Shown here: positions 5,803 through 13,451 of the stretch, piece by piece | How the letters are laid out: the number at the start of each line of letters is the position of its first letter | Position numbering within the stretch: the first letter of the stretch is position 1 | NCBI GenBank assembly: GCA_038224615.1 | Contig: JBBRFH010000074.1 | Location: forward strand, 1 to 13,451 | DNA from: JBBRFH01 sp038224615 | Lineage (GTDB): Bacteria; Planctomycetota; Phycisphaerae; Tepidisphaerales; Tepidisphaeraceae | DNA: 13,451 nucleotides | Direction of reading: 5' to 3' | Position numbers and translations under genes: made by a program | Notes under the pieces: generated by a model | Seen by the model: the letters and a program-made list of their open reading frames with translations, nothing else | Databases searched by the model: none | What the model was told of the DNA's origin: nothing

Positions 5803-6840
5803 TCACAGCAGCTTCTCGCCCTTCCCGCGTGGGACGAGAGAGAGGACCTTCTGGATGATCTGCTCGACGGTGATCCCCTCGGCTTCGGCGTTGAAGTTAG
5901 GGATGATGCGATGGCGCAAGACTGCGGGCGCGACGGCGATGAGGTCGTCGATGCTGACGAACATCCGGCCCTGCATCAGGGCGCGGGCCTTGGCGCCGGT
6001 GATGAGATATTGCCCGGCGCGCGGGCCGGCACCCCAACTGAGCCAGTGACGGACAAAATCGCTGGCACCGGGTTCGTTGGGGCGGGTGGCGCGGACGACA
6101 TCGAGCGCAAATTGGTACGCCGGCTCGCTGATCGGCACGCGGCGGACGATCTCCTGCAGCTTCACGATGTCGCGGGCGTGCAACACTCGGTCAATCTTCG
6201 CCGGGGCTTGCGCGGTCGTGCGCTTGTAGATCTCCAGCTCATCCTCGCGGCTGGGGTACTTCACCAGCACCATGAACATGAACCGATCGAGCTGGGCCTC
6301 GGGAAGGGGATAGGTGCCTTCCTGCTCGATGGGATTTTGCGTCGCGAGGACGAAGAACGGGTCCGGCAGATCCAGCACGCGGCCGCTGACGCTGACCTGA
6401 TGTTCCTGCATCGCCTGCAGCAACGCGGCCTGCGTCTTGGGCGGTGTGCGATTGATCTCGTCGGCGAGCAGCAGATTCGCGAAAACCGGCCCCTTGCTGA
6501 ACTCGAACCGGCGCCGGCCGGTCTCGGCGTCTTCCTGGAGGATCTCGGTGCCGGTGATGTCGCTGGGCATCAGGTCGGGCGTGAATTGGATGCGACGGAA
6601 GGTCAGGTCCATCGCCGAGCCTAGCGTGCTGATGAGCAGCGTCTTGGCGAGGCCCGGCACGCCCTGCATCAGGCAGTGGCCACGCGAAAAGATGGCGATG
6701 AGCAGCTCATCGATCACTTCGGACTGCCCGACGACGACCTTGCCCAGTTCCCGGCACAGTGCGGCGTAGCTTTCGCGGAGATGCCGGGCGGCTTCGAGGT
6801 CGGCGTGCGAGGCGATCGGCTCGGCGGTCGTGGTGCTCAT
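5803..6840 (-). CDS. MoxR-family AAA+ ATPase
   Basis: This 345-residue protein is a MoxR-type AAA+ ATPase, a family thought to act as chaperones in assembly or activation of partner proteins, often VWA-domain ones. Motifs in order: GQSEVIDELLIAI (38-50), Walker A GVPGLAKT (60-67), Walker B LLLADEINR (123-131) with Asp127/Glu128, sensor 1 LATQNP (165-170), arginine finger in QLDRF (Arg186) and sensor 2 GPRAG (272-276). It is soluble, with no signal peptide. The ATG at 6840 is preferred; a GTG at 6855 would add five residues, and neither has a clear Shine-Dalgarno. It lies 45 nt after the membrane-protein gene on the same strand, with a hairpin between. The usual downstream DUF58 and VWA genes are absent: the next gene is rpe after 327 nt. 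Confidence 0.93.
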   Translation of the reverse strand: MSTTTAEPIASHADLEAARHLRESYAALCRELGKVVVGQSEVIDELLIAIFSRGHCLMQGVPGLAKTLLISTLGSAMDLTFRRIQFTPDLMPSDITGTEILQEDAETGRRRFEFSKGPVFANLLLADEINRTPPKTQAALLQAMQEHQVSVSGRVLDLPDPFFVLATQNPIEQEGTYPLPEAQLDRFMFMVLVKYPSREDELEIYKRTTAQAPAKIDRVLHARDIVKLQEIVRRVPISEPAYQFALDVVRATRPNEPGASDFVRHWLSWGAGPRAGQYLITGAKARALMQGRMFVSIDDLIAVAPAVLRHRIIPNFNAEAEGITVEQIIQKVLSLVPRGKGEKLL

Positions 6841-6846
6841 GTCAGT

Positions 6847-6874
6847 GATACACACGAACGCGTCGTGTGTTATC
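6847..6874. repeat. Hairpin between membrane-protein gene and moxR
   Basis: ACACACGA (6850-6857) and TCGTGTGT (6863-6870) form a perfect 8-bp inverted repeat with a 5-nt loop, extended by GATA/TATC (6847-6850/6871-6874) with one bulged T. It fills most of the 45-nt gap and ends 6 nt before the moxR ATG. Without a U-tract it is more likely a leader or processing hairpin, or an operator, than a terminator. Confidence 0.45.
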
Positions 6875-6885
6875 GGATCACCCGA

Positions 6886-7836
6886 TCACGGGATCAGCAC
6901 GCGCAGGGACTGCACGGCGAGTCCCTGCGGTTTGCCGACCGTCTTCGTCAGCCGAACCCCGACGAACGCCTGCTTGCCGAGTGAGTGCTCGCCGGTCCAG
7001 ATCCGCTGGCCATCGAGTTCGACGATCGCCCGATGATCGGACAACTTCAGCCGTAACGTGCGCAGCCCGGCGGGCAGGACGCGGACGTCGCTGGAGGCCC
7101 CGCTCCCAACCACGCGGACGCCCGATGAATCGCACACGACGGCAATCTCGTTGGCGGGGTTGCTGCCCATGGCATTGAGCGGTGCCGCGACACCCAGGAG
7201 CAGTTGCACGCTGGTGGGGCCGGGCTGGAATTTCACGCCCATTTCAACGCACGCCCCGCCGCCCGAAAGCTCGATCGGCTGGTCGCTGTAGATGATGGTG
7301 GCGTCTGGGCCATCGACGTCGCTCGCCGGCTTCAGCCCGCCAGCGCGGTCGAGCTTCAGGGTTCCGACGCGTTTGAGGTCATTGGGAATCGGTCCGGCAA
7401 ACGCCCATGTTTTGAGAGGTGTCAGAAAGAGCTGCGCCGCCAGCGGATCGCCCCCGGCACCGCCGCTGGTCACCGAACTGATTCCGGACAGGTAGCTGAC
7501 GAGGAGGCCGACGGAGCCGACCAGACTGACCAGGCAGATCAGCGCCACGATCAGCGTGGTCATCGGCCGCTTCGTGCCGCCGCCGCTGGTTTCCTCGCCG
7601 AGCTTGTCGAACAGTTCACGCGTGAATGCCGGCCCGGCGCGGACCTCGCGATAGTGCTGGCCGCTTTCGAGGCGCTCGCGAACGGTCATCAACAGGCGGT
7701 ATTCGTCGGCACCGGCGATGCCGTCGCGTTTGAGGTGCTCGATCGCATCGTGCCATTCGGGCGTACCCGGACCGCGACGCAAGGCGTCGGTCAGCAACTG
7801 CAGCAGCGTGTCGGACTCAAAGGCCGCCGTTTCCAT
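6886..7836 (-). CDS. Single-span membrane protein of unknown function
   Basis: I do not recognise a specific family in this 316-residue protein. Residues 1-90 are hydrophilic, mostly helical and without a signal peptide. A single membrane segment lies at about 93-117 (from TTLIVALICLVSLVGSVGLL onward), preceded by Lys/Arg, so the N-terminal part is predicted cytoplasmic and the 200-residue C-terminal part outside. After a Gly/Ser-rich linker (118-130), the C-terminal part is beta-rich. Its end, with AIVELDGQRIW, FVGVRLTK and VQSLRVLIP, has the look of a LamG-like or DUF1080-like beta-sandwich; this is a weak resemblance only. It is divergent from lacZ (84 nt) and precedes moxR by 45 nt, so co-transcription with moxR is likely. 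The start at 7836 is the first ATG; no Shine-Dalgarno is evident. Confidence 0.75.
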   Translation of the reverse strand: METAAFESDTLLQLLTDALRRGPGTPEWHDAIEHLKRDGIAGADEYRLLMTVRERLESGQHYREVRAGPAFTRELFDKLGEETSGGGTKRPMTTLIVALICLVSLVGSVGLLVSYLSGISSVTSGGAGGDPLAAQLFLTPLKTWAFAGPIPNDLKRVGTLKLDRAGGLKPASDVDGPDATIIYSDQPIELSGGGACVEMGVKFQPGPTSVQLLLGVAAPLNAMGSNPANEIAVVCDSSGVRVVGSGASSDVRVLPAGLRTLRLKLSDHRAIVELDGQRIWTGEHSLGKQAFVGVRLTKTVGKPQGLAVQSLRVLIP

Positions 7837-7867
7837 CCGACGGCATCGTACCGCAGCGGTCGCCCCG

Positions 7868-7895
7868 TTGCGACACTCCGAATCTTCGCGACAAT
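7868..7895 (+). promoter_or_regulatory. Weak candidate promoter for lacZ-GT4 unit
   Basis: TTGCGA (7868-7873) and GACAAT (7890-7895), 16 nt apart, each match 4/6 of the sigma70 hexamers in the 84-nt divergent gap. The start would be near 7902, giving a leader of about 19 nt that includes the AAAGGA ribosome site. The match is weak and might be chance. Confidence 0.2.
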
Positions 7896-7920
7896 CTCCG
7901 ATCCTGTTACAAAGGATTTC

Positions 7921-10900
7921 ATGAACGATTGGGAAAACCCGCAGCTCTTCGCCCAGAACCGCCTGCCCGCCCGCAGCTACTTCATCCCCTACGCCGATGT
8001 CGCGACCGCGCTAACCTACGATCGTGGGGCTTCGGATCGCCTGATCCTGCTCAACGGGACGTGGAAGTTTCATCTTTCACCCACGGTGCAGCAGACGCCG
8101 GCGGATTTCTGGCAGGCGGGGTTTGACGATTCATCCTTCGGCGAGATTCCCGTACCGTCGATGTGGCAGTTGCAAGGCCACGGCACGCCCTGGTACACGA
8201 ACGTCAACTACCCGTTCCCCGTGGACCCGCCGCGCGTCCCCACCGAGAACCCGACCGGTGCCTATCTCCGGCATTTCGCGCTCAGCGAAGATCAGATCAA
8301 GGGCCGCCAGACGGTGCTTCGATTTGAAGGCGTCGACAGCTATTTTAAGGTGTGGGTCAACGGCCATTACGTCGGGCTCTCGAAGGGCAGTCGGCTGCCG
8401 AGCGAGTTCGATGTCAGCAAATTTATTCACGCCGGCGACAACCTCATCGCCGTCCGCGTGACCCAATGGAGCGACGGGAGCTACCTTGAAGATCAGGACA
8501 TGTGGTGGCTGAGCGGCATCTTCCGCGACGTGTCGCTGGTGCTTCGCCCGACGGCGCACATGGCGGACGTCGATCTGAGCGCAACGCTTGACGGCGCGTA
8601 TCTCAACGGCGTGCTCGACGTGAAGATCACCACCGCCGGCGCTTCGGGCGCCAGCGTGGAACTCAAGCTCTTTGACGCCCTCGGGCACGTCGTCGCCACT
8701 GAAACCAAGCCGGCGTCCGATTCGACGGCGTTTAAGTTGAGCGTGCCGAAAGTCAGCGCGTGGACCGCCGAAACCCCGACGCTCTATACCGCCGTCGTCT
8801 CGCTGATCGACGGGAGCGGCAAACCGCTCGAGAGCATCCCGCAGCGCGTCGGCTTCCGCACGGTCGAAATCAAGAACGCGGCGATCCGCATCAACGGCAA
8901 GCACGTCTATTTCAAGGGTGTCAACCGCCACGACGTCCACCCTGACCTCGGCCGATCCGTTTCGCTTGAGTCGATGATCCTCGACGCGCAGTTGATGAAG
9001 CAGAACAACGTCAACTCCGTCCGCACCAGCCACTACCCCAACGACCCGCGCTGGCTCGACATCTGCGACGAGTACGGGCTCTACGTCATCGACGAATGCG
9101 ACCTGGAGACCCACGGCTTCTACTACAAATACGACGACGACCCATCGAAGGACGCGGTGTGGAAAGACGCCTGCGTCGATCGCATGACGCGCATGGTGCA
9201 TCGCGACAAGAACCGCGCATCGGTGTTCATGTGGTCGCTGGGCAACGAAAGCTCACTCGGCCAGAACCACTACGCGATGCGCGACGCCGCCAAGGCGATC
9301 GACGCCCAGAAGCGCCCGATTCATTACGAAGGCGACGGCAAGCTCGATCTCGCCGACGTGTTCAGCAAGATGTATCCCGGGCCTGAAGAGATCACCAAGA
9401 TCCAGCAGGCCGAGCAGGACATCGGACACAACGGCATGCAGTTGTCCCCCAGCGTGTACAAGGACAAGCCCTTCGTGCTCTGTGAATACGTTCACGCCAT
9501 GGGCAACGGCCCCGGCGGCGTGCAGGATTACTGGGACGTCCTGCTCAAGAGCGAACGCACGCAAGGCGCGTGGATCTGGGAATGGATCGACCACGGCATC
9601 CGTACCAAGACCCCCGAAGGCATCGAGTACTACGCTTACGGCGGAGACTTCGGCGAGGACATCCACGACGGCAACTTCGTCTGCGACGGCGTGCTGTTTC
9701 CGGATCGCACGGGCTCGCCGACCCTGGCCGACCTGAAGAAGGCGTACGAGCCGGTCGTCGCCGAGGCGGTCGATCTCGCGAGCGGGCAGTTGAAGCTCAT
9801 CAGCCGCTACGACCACCGCAGCACCGAGCACCTCACGCTCGGCTACGCGATCACCTGCGACGGGCGAATGATCGCCAGCGGCGGCATGCCGATGCCGAAG
9901 ATCGCCGAGAGCGAATCGGCTGCAATCACCGTGCCGCTCGCCAAGCCGACGATTCTCAAGCCGGGCGCGGTTTACCACCTCACGCTGCGCACCCAACTGG
10001 CCGGCGACACGATGTGGGCGCGGCGCGGGCACGAAATCAGCACCGCGCAGTTCAAGCTCCCCTGGGAAGCGCCGGCGCGCATCATCAAGGCGTCGTCGCT
10101 TCCTCCCGTGACGGTAAGGGATTCAACCCTGGCGATACATGTCAGCGGCGCGACCTTCGACCTGGACATCTGCCGCTTAACCGGCGTGATCCAATCGCTG
10201 CGCTTTAACAACACGCAACTGCTCACGCGCGGTCCTAAGCTCAATTTCTGGCGTGCCTCGACCGACAACGATCGCGGCGGCGAGAACTTTGACCGCGTGT
10301 GGCGCGAAGCGCGGTTCGACAAACTGCGGTATCGCTGCGACGACGTCCAGGTGGAAACGCACGCCAGGCACGTTGCCCGCATTACCGTCAAATCACTCAT
10401 CGCCCCGGCGGCGCACCATCGGCGCGGGATCGAGGCGACGACGACGTACACGATCCTCGGCAGCGGCGACGTGCTGATCGACACGCAAGGCATCCCGGTC
10501 GGGGATCAGCCGCGGCTCTGGCCTCGCATCGGGCTGATGCTGGGTCTGCCGTCACACTACGACCAGGTGCAATGGTTCGGCCGCGGGCCGGGCGAGTCGT
10601 ACCCGGACAGCAAGAATTCCCAGCTCTTCGGCCACTACCGGGCCACCGTCGATGACCTGTTTACCAATTACATCTTCCCGCAGGAAAACGGGCTTCGCTC
10701 CGATTGCACGTTCGTTTCCCTGACCAACCTCCGCGGCCAGGGCCTGCTCGTCAGCGCGGATCCGCTGCACTTCAGCGCGTCGCGGTACACGCCGCAGGCG
10801 TTGCAAGAGGCAAAGCATCCGCACGAGCTTAAGCCAAGTGGCGACATCACGCTGATCCTCGATCACGTACACAACGGCGTCGGCTCCGCAAGCTGCGGGC

Positions 10901-11025
10901 CGGGCGTACTCGAACGGTATCAGCTCAAGCCGCGCGAGTTTCGCTTCACCATGCGATTGCGGCCGTTTACGATTGACGGCGGCTCGCCGGGAGAGCTGGC
11001 GCGCCAGTCATTTGAGGTCGGATGA
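7921..11025 (+). CDS. lacZ: Glycoside hydrolase family 2 beta-galactosidase (LacZ type)
   Basis: This 1034-residue protein matches five-domain LacZ beta-galactosidases (E. coli, 1024 residues), which cleave terminal beta-D-galactosides such as lactose. Seen in order: the sugar-binding jelly roll from LLNGTWKFHL (43-52), with WSDGSYLEDQDMWWLSGIF (183-201); an Ig-like domain ending near GFRTVEI (311-317); the TIM barrel with NRHDVHP (335-341), TSHYPN (369-374), acid/base Glu443 in WSLGNES, nucleophile Glu522 in LCEYVHAMGNG, and Mg ligands Glu396 and His398; then the small-chain domain with RASTDNDRGG. Near the C terminus GVGSASCGPG (986-995) replaces the E. coli Trp999 region. The ATG at 7921 follows AAAGGA with 4 nt spacing. 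The open frame runs further upstream, antisense to the neighbour, without coding resemblance. No signal peptide is seen. It overlaps the next gene by 4 nt. True substrate is inferred. Confidence 0.93.
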   Translation: MNDWENPQLFAQNRLPARSYFIPYADVATALTYDRGASDRLILLNGTWKFHLSPTVQQTPADFWQAGFDDSSFGEIPVPSMWQLQGHGTPWYTNVNYPFPVDPPRVPTENPTGAYLRHFALSEDQIKGRQTVLRFEGVDSYFKVWVNGHYVGLSKGSRLPSEFDVSKFIHAGDNLIAVRVTQWSDGSYLEDQDMWWLSGIFRDVSLVLRPTAHMADVDLSATLDGAYLNGVLDVKITTAGASGASVELKLFDALGHVVATETKPASDSTAFKLSVPKVSAWTAETPTLYTAVVSLIDGSGKPLESIPQRVGFRTVEIKNAAIRINGKHVYFKGVNRHDVHPDLGRSVSLESMILDAQLMKQNNVNSVRTSHYPNDPRWLDICDEYGLYVIDECDLETHGFYYKYDDDPSKDAVWKDACVDRMTRMVHRDKNRASVFMWSLGNESSLGQNHYAMRDAAKAIDAQKRPIHYEGDGKLDLADVFSKMYPGPEEITKIQQAEQDIGHNGMQLSPSVYKDKPFVLCEYVHAMGNGPGGVQDYWDVLLKSERTQGAWIWEWIDHGIRTKTPEGIEYYAYGGDFGEDIHDGNFVCDGVLFPDRTGSPTLADLKKAYEPVVAEAVDLASGQLKLISRYDHRSTEHLTLGYAITCDGRMIASGGMPMPKIAESESAAITVPLAKPTILKPGAVYHLTLRTQLAGDTMWARRGHEISTAQFKLPWEAPARIIKASSLPPVTVRDSTLAIHVSGATFDLDICRLTGVIQSLRFNNTQLLTRGPKLNFWRASTDNDRGGENFDRVWREARFDKLRYRCDDVQVETHARHVARITVKSLIAPAAHHRRGIEATTTYTILGSGDVLIDTQGIPVGDQPRLWPRIGLMLGLPSHYDQVQWFGRGPGESYPDSKNSQLFGHYRATVDDLFTNYIFPQENGLRSDCTFVSLTNLRGQGLLVSADPLHFSASRYTPQALQEAKHPHELKPSGDITLILDHVHNGVGSASCGPGVLERYQLKPREFRFTMRLRPFTIDGGSPGELARQSFEVG

Positions 11026-12101
11026 ACTTGATGGACCGAGGTCGGCCGCTGCGGGTTCTCTTCTTCGTCACCGATCTGGAGATCGGCGGCACCCCGCGCG
11101 TGGTACGCGACCTGGCGATCCGTCTCCGCTCGCCGGAGATCACGACCGCCGTCGCATGCCTTGCCCCGTGGGGCCCGGTAGCCGGCGAGATCGAATCGGC
11201 AGGGATTCGGACGTTTCCGTTCGGCACCACCCGCTCGTGGCGCCTGCCGTGGGCGATCGAGAAGCTCGTGCGCCTGGCACGCGGGTATGACGTCGTCTAC
11301 TCGCTGCTTGTGCATGCCAATACGGTGGCGGCGTTGGCGTCGCGGTGGATGACCGACGTGCGGCTGATTCAATCGATCCAGACGACGCAACCTGACCCGA
11401 GCTGGCATTGGCTCGTGCAGGGGGTTGTCCAGCGTGCCGCCGAGCGCATCGTCGTGCCGTCGGCCTCTGTTGCCGAGGTCGCGAAGCGCTGGTCGCACAT
11501 CCCGGCCGAACGGATCGCGATCATCCCCAACGCGATCGATGTCGACAGCTTCGCACAACTCGCGCCGCCCGCGTTCGGCAGGCGTTTGCAGGTCGGGTTC
11601 GTCGGTCGCCTCGACCCGATCAAGCGAGTCCCCGATCTCCTGCATGCCGCCGCCACGCTCCCGGACGTGCAGTTGCAAATTTTCGGCGATGGCGAAGACC
11701 GCGTGCGCATCGAGCGGACGATCGACGCGCTCAAGCTGCGCGATCGGGTGACGATGCACGGCCAGACCCTGTCGGCGCAGACGGCGTTGCAACAGATCGA
11801 CATCCTGGTCCTGCCCAGCGCCGCCGAGGGCTTCGGACTGGTGCTCATCGAGGCGATGGCCGCGGGTCGGGCGGTAATCGCAACCGACGTGCCCGGCATC
11901 CGCGACGTCGTCGAGCACGAGCAAACCGGCTTGTTGGTACCGGCAGGATCACCGGCATCCATCGCCGCCGCACTGGCGCGACTCCACAACGATCCGGCGC
12001 TTCGTGAACGGCTTCGAGTGAATGCGGCCGCCGCCGTGCGGAGCCGGTACGAGTGGCCTGGTGTCCTGCAAGCCTATCGCCATCTGTTGCTCGGCGCTTG
12101 A
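11022..12101 (+). CDS. Glycosyltransferase family 4 (GT-B)
   Basis: This 359-residue retaining glycosyltransferase has the GT-B fold of family GT4, which moves a sugar from a nucleotide-sugar to a lipid, glycan or small acceptor. The N-terminal acceptor domain opens with a strand RVLFFVTDLEIGGTPRVVRDL (11-31) that includes the glycine-rich donor loop. The C-terminal domain has IPNAIDVDSF (168-177), GRLDPIKRVPDLL (195-207) with the expected Arg196 and Lys201, and the EX7E motif in EGFGLVLIE (Glu269, Glu277). No membrane segments are evident, so it probably acts in the cytoplasm or at the inner face. The start codon overlaps the lacZ stop as ATGA, so translational coupling is likely; an ATG at 11031 is an alternative. 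Donor and acceptor cannot be told from the sequence. Confidence 0.92.
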   Translation: MNLMDRGRPLRVLFFVTDLEIGGTPRVVRDLAIRLRSPEITTAVACLAPWGPVAGEIESAGIRTFPFGTTRSWRLPWAIEKLVRLARGYDVVYSLLVHANTVAALASRWMTDVRLIQSIQTTQPDPSWHWLVQGVVQRAAERIVVPSASVAEVAKRWSHIPAERIAIIPNAIDVDSFAQLAPPAFGRRLQVGFVGRLDPIKRVPDLLHAAATLPDVQLQIFGDGEDRVRIERTIDALKLRDRVTMHGQTLSAQTALQQIDILVLPSAAEGFGLVLIEAMAAGRAVIATDVPGIRDVVEHEQTGLLVPAGSPASIAAALARLHNDPALRERLRVNAAAAVRSRYEWPGVLQAYRHLLLGA

Positions 12102-12140
12102 TGAACGCGTGGCAACGGTTCGCCTGCGATCACCTGCTGA

Positions 12141-13103
12141 CTAAGCCGACGTCGCTTTCGCTTCCGATTCTTGAAGCGTTACGAGACTCTCATAGGTATG
12201 CCGCGGCGTCCAACCGAGCCGGTTGCGGGCCTTGGACGTATCCACCGGCGCGCCGCGCTCCGGCCATTCGTCCGGCAGTTGCGGGAGCGCCGGGGGCTCC
12301 ATCGCCGCCAGTCGTTCACGCAGCGGCTCGTGCCCCAAGATGTCGCTCGCAATGAGGTTGTACGCCTCGGCGCCGGGGACGCGGTGCTCAAGCTCGATGG
12401 CGGCGGTGTAGGCGCGGGCAACGTCCTCCTCATGAACGAACGTCCAGAAGCCGTCGCACTGCTCCATGTACCACTTGGGCCGGCTCATCCAGCGCATCAT
12501 TTGGCGGTGCCGTTGGCCGGTGCCGATGACAATCGGCAGGCGCATGATCGCGACCGACAGCCCTTGCCGGGCGGCGAGGATGCGGGCGTAGCCCTCGTTG
12601 GCGACCTTGGCGAGTGAATACGGATTGAGCGGGTTGAGGGGCTGCGTTTCATCGATCGGAAACTTGGCCGGGCAGATCAATCGCCCCGCGATCCCGCCCC
12701 AGATGCCGTAGACCTGGCATGAACTGGTGTAAATGACGCGAGCCAGCTTGAGGTCCGCCGCAGTCTGCAACACCGTCGAGCCGGCGGCGGTGTTGCTCGC
12801 ATAAACGTCCTGCGGCGAGGTGCCGGCGTTCTCATTCGGAATCTCACCGAGGTGGATCACCGCATCCACGCGCTCCAGCACGGGCTGCAACACCTGGCGG
12901 TCGCGAAGATCGATGAACACAAAGCGCACGCCCTCGACGCGCGGTGCCCGGCGATCGAGCACGGTCACTTCGTGCCCGCGAAGGAGAAGCTCGCGCACTA
13001 CCGCGGTTCCGATATTGCCCGACCCGCCGGTGACGGCGACCCGGAGTTTGGTTGGCGCTACAAGGGTCTGGGTCGGGCCGTCTGTCGTCGTCGCTTGCGT
13101 CAT
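12141..13103 (-). CDS. NAD-dependent epimerase/dehydratase (extended SDR)
   Basis: This 320-residue protein is an extended short-chain dehydrogenase of the sugar-nucleotide epimerase/dehydratase group (GalE-like relatives). The cofactor-binding motif TGGSGNIG is at 25-32, with Asp50 after the second strand favouring NAD(H); the catalytic set includes Ser127/Ser128 in YTSS and Tyr162/Lys166 in PYSLAKV (YxxxK). C-terminal features, VHEEDVARA (223-231) and RLGWTPRHTYESL (295-307), are typical of the group. The first 18 residues are Thr/Gln-rich and precede the fold, so translation might start later, although no nearer in-frame ATG is obvious. It converges with the GT4 gene with 39 nt between stops. 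Substrate is unknown; a UDP-sugar is plausible. Its neighbourhood with lacZ and GT4 hints at carbohydrate metabolism. Confidence 0.9.
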   Translation of the reverse strand: MTQATTTDGPTQTLVAPTKLRVAVTGGSGNIGTAVVRELLLRGHEVTVLDRRAPRVEGVRFVFIDLRDRQVLQPVLERVDAVIHLGEIPNENAGTSPQDVYASNTAAGSTVLQTAADLKLARVIYTSSCQVYGIWGGIAGRLICPAKFPIDETQPLNPLNPYSLAKVANEGYARILAARQGLSVAIMRLPIVIGTGQRHRQMMRWMSRPKWYMEQCDGFWTFVHEEDVARAYTAAIELEHRVPGAEAYNLIASDILGHEPLRERLAAMEPPALPQLPDEWPERGAPVDTSKARNRLGWTPRHTYESLVTLQESEAKATSA

Positions 13104-13202
13104 ACTCGCTTACCGTTCAGCGTGGTTGGTCACGGATGAAAGCGAGAAAGCGTACACGCACCGGCCGATCACGTCACGAAAGGAAGGAAAATCCCAACGC
13201 GG

Positions 13203-13424
13203 TTATGCCGCTTCGACGGAGAGGATGTCTTGAACAGGGACGATCCGCATCCGCAGGCCCTGCCCCGACTCCGAATCGGCCCCGATGCCGAACACCGCCG
13301 TCGGCTCGAAAAACGCCGCCTGGTACGGCCTTCGGACCTCGACCTGCTCGCCGGACGTAAGCCGGACGCAGAACGGTTTGAATGGTTTCTGGGAAAGAAG
13401 CTGCCTGAATTCGTTGCTCGTCAT
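13203..13424 (-). CDS. Small conserved-type hypothetical protein
   Basis: This 73-residue protein has no known function. It begins MTSNEFRQLLSQKPFKPFCV, followed by RLTSGEQVEVRRP (21-33) and, near the end, MRIVPVQDILSVE (59-71). I recognise this pattern, a short helix, KPF.PF, then a beta hairpin of the LTSG...EV..P kind, from small hypothetical proteins often seen in planctomycetes, usually 70-100 residues; this is recollection, not a search. It is soluble and acidic/basic-mixed, with no cysteines beyond Cys19. GGAG lies 7 nt before the ATG and supports the start. It lies 99 nt upstream of the epimerase gene on the same strand, so the two could be co-transcribed. Confidence 0.7.
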   Translation of the reverse strand: MTSNEFRQLLSQKPFKPFCVRLTSGEQVEVRRPYQAAFFEPTAVFGIGADSESGQGLRMRIVPVQDILSVEAA

Positions 13425-13451
13425 GGGTGATCTCCGTGCCTTCTTGTGTCT

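Noticed and set aside
7204..7920. 239-residue in-frame upstream extension of LacZ
   Set aside because: It is antisense to the membrane-protein gene, shows no domain, and the ATG at 7921 has a good ribosome site and gives the normal LacZ N terminus.
8131..9201. 356-residue minus-strand open frame, and others inside lacZ
   Set aside because: Antisense or out-of-frame shadows of lacZ with no motif and no ribosome site.
10920..11924. 334-residue minus-strand open frame
   Set aside because: Antisense to the GT4 gene, whose donor-binding motifs are complete.
12102..12140. Bidirectional terminator between the convergent GT4 and epimerase genes
   Set aside because: The 39-nt gap holds no clear stem and no T- or A-run.

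Overview
The window is high-GC bacterial chromosome. It carries ten protein genes, two of which are in or near its ends, and no rRNA, tRNA, CRISPR array, transposase or phage gene that I can see. The tightly packed genes, the high GC, a small 'KPFKPF...LTSGE..EV..P' protein of a kind I associate with planctomycetes, and intergenic GAATTC-rich tandem/inverted repeats suggest a planctomycete, perhaps of the Phycisphaerae/Tepidisphaera side. This is an inference from style, not a proven placement.

Layout. 1-414 (-): 5' part of a CHAD-domain protein, cut by the window edge. 503-1843 (+): GTPase HflX, divergent from CHAD, with an extended -10 promoter between them. 1844-2320: a convergent gap with overlapping hairpins and a T-tract. 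2321-3172 (-): accD, carboxyltransferase beta of acetyl-CoA carboxylase. 3198-3283: a repeat element. 3286-4503 (-): a Gfo/Idh/MocA oxidoreductase. 4783-5475 (-): rpe, ribulose-phosphate 3-epimerase. 5476-5802: a gap unusually rich in inverted repeats. 5803-6840 (-): a MoxR AAA+ ATPase. 6886-7836 (-): an unrecognised single-span membrane protein. 7921-11025 (+): a GH2 beta-galactosidase of LacZ type, overlapping by 4 nt a GT4 glycosyltransferase (11022-12101, +). 12141-13103 (-): an extended-SDR sugar-nucleotide epimerase/dehydratase, convergent with the GT4 gene. 13203-13424 (-): a small conserved-type hypothetical protein.

How the genes work together. Most are housekeeping or metabolic singletons: fatty-acid synthesis (accD), pentose phosphate/Calvin step (rpe) and ribosome rescue (hflX). 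The one clear transcriptional unit is lacZ-GT4, coupled by an ATGA overlap. Together with the neighbouring epimerase and the Gfo/Idh enzyme it gives the right half a carbohydrate flavour. The membrane protein and moxR probably form a second two-gene unit, which lacks the DUF58/VWA partners normally found beside moxR. I see no convincing multi-gene novel defence or mobile system. The least explained DNA is intergenic: the rpe-moxR gap (12-bp perfect inverted arms enclosing two more hairpins), the accD upstream repeat, and the three-copy GTTGCGCG motif after hflX.
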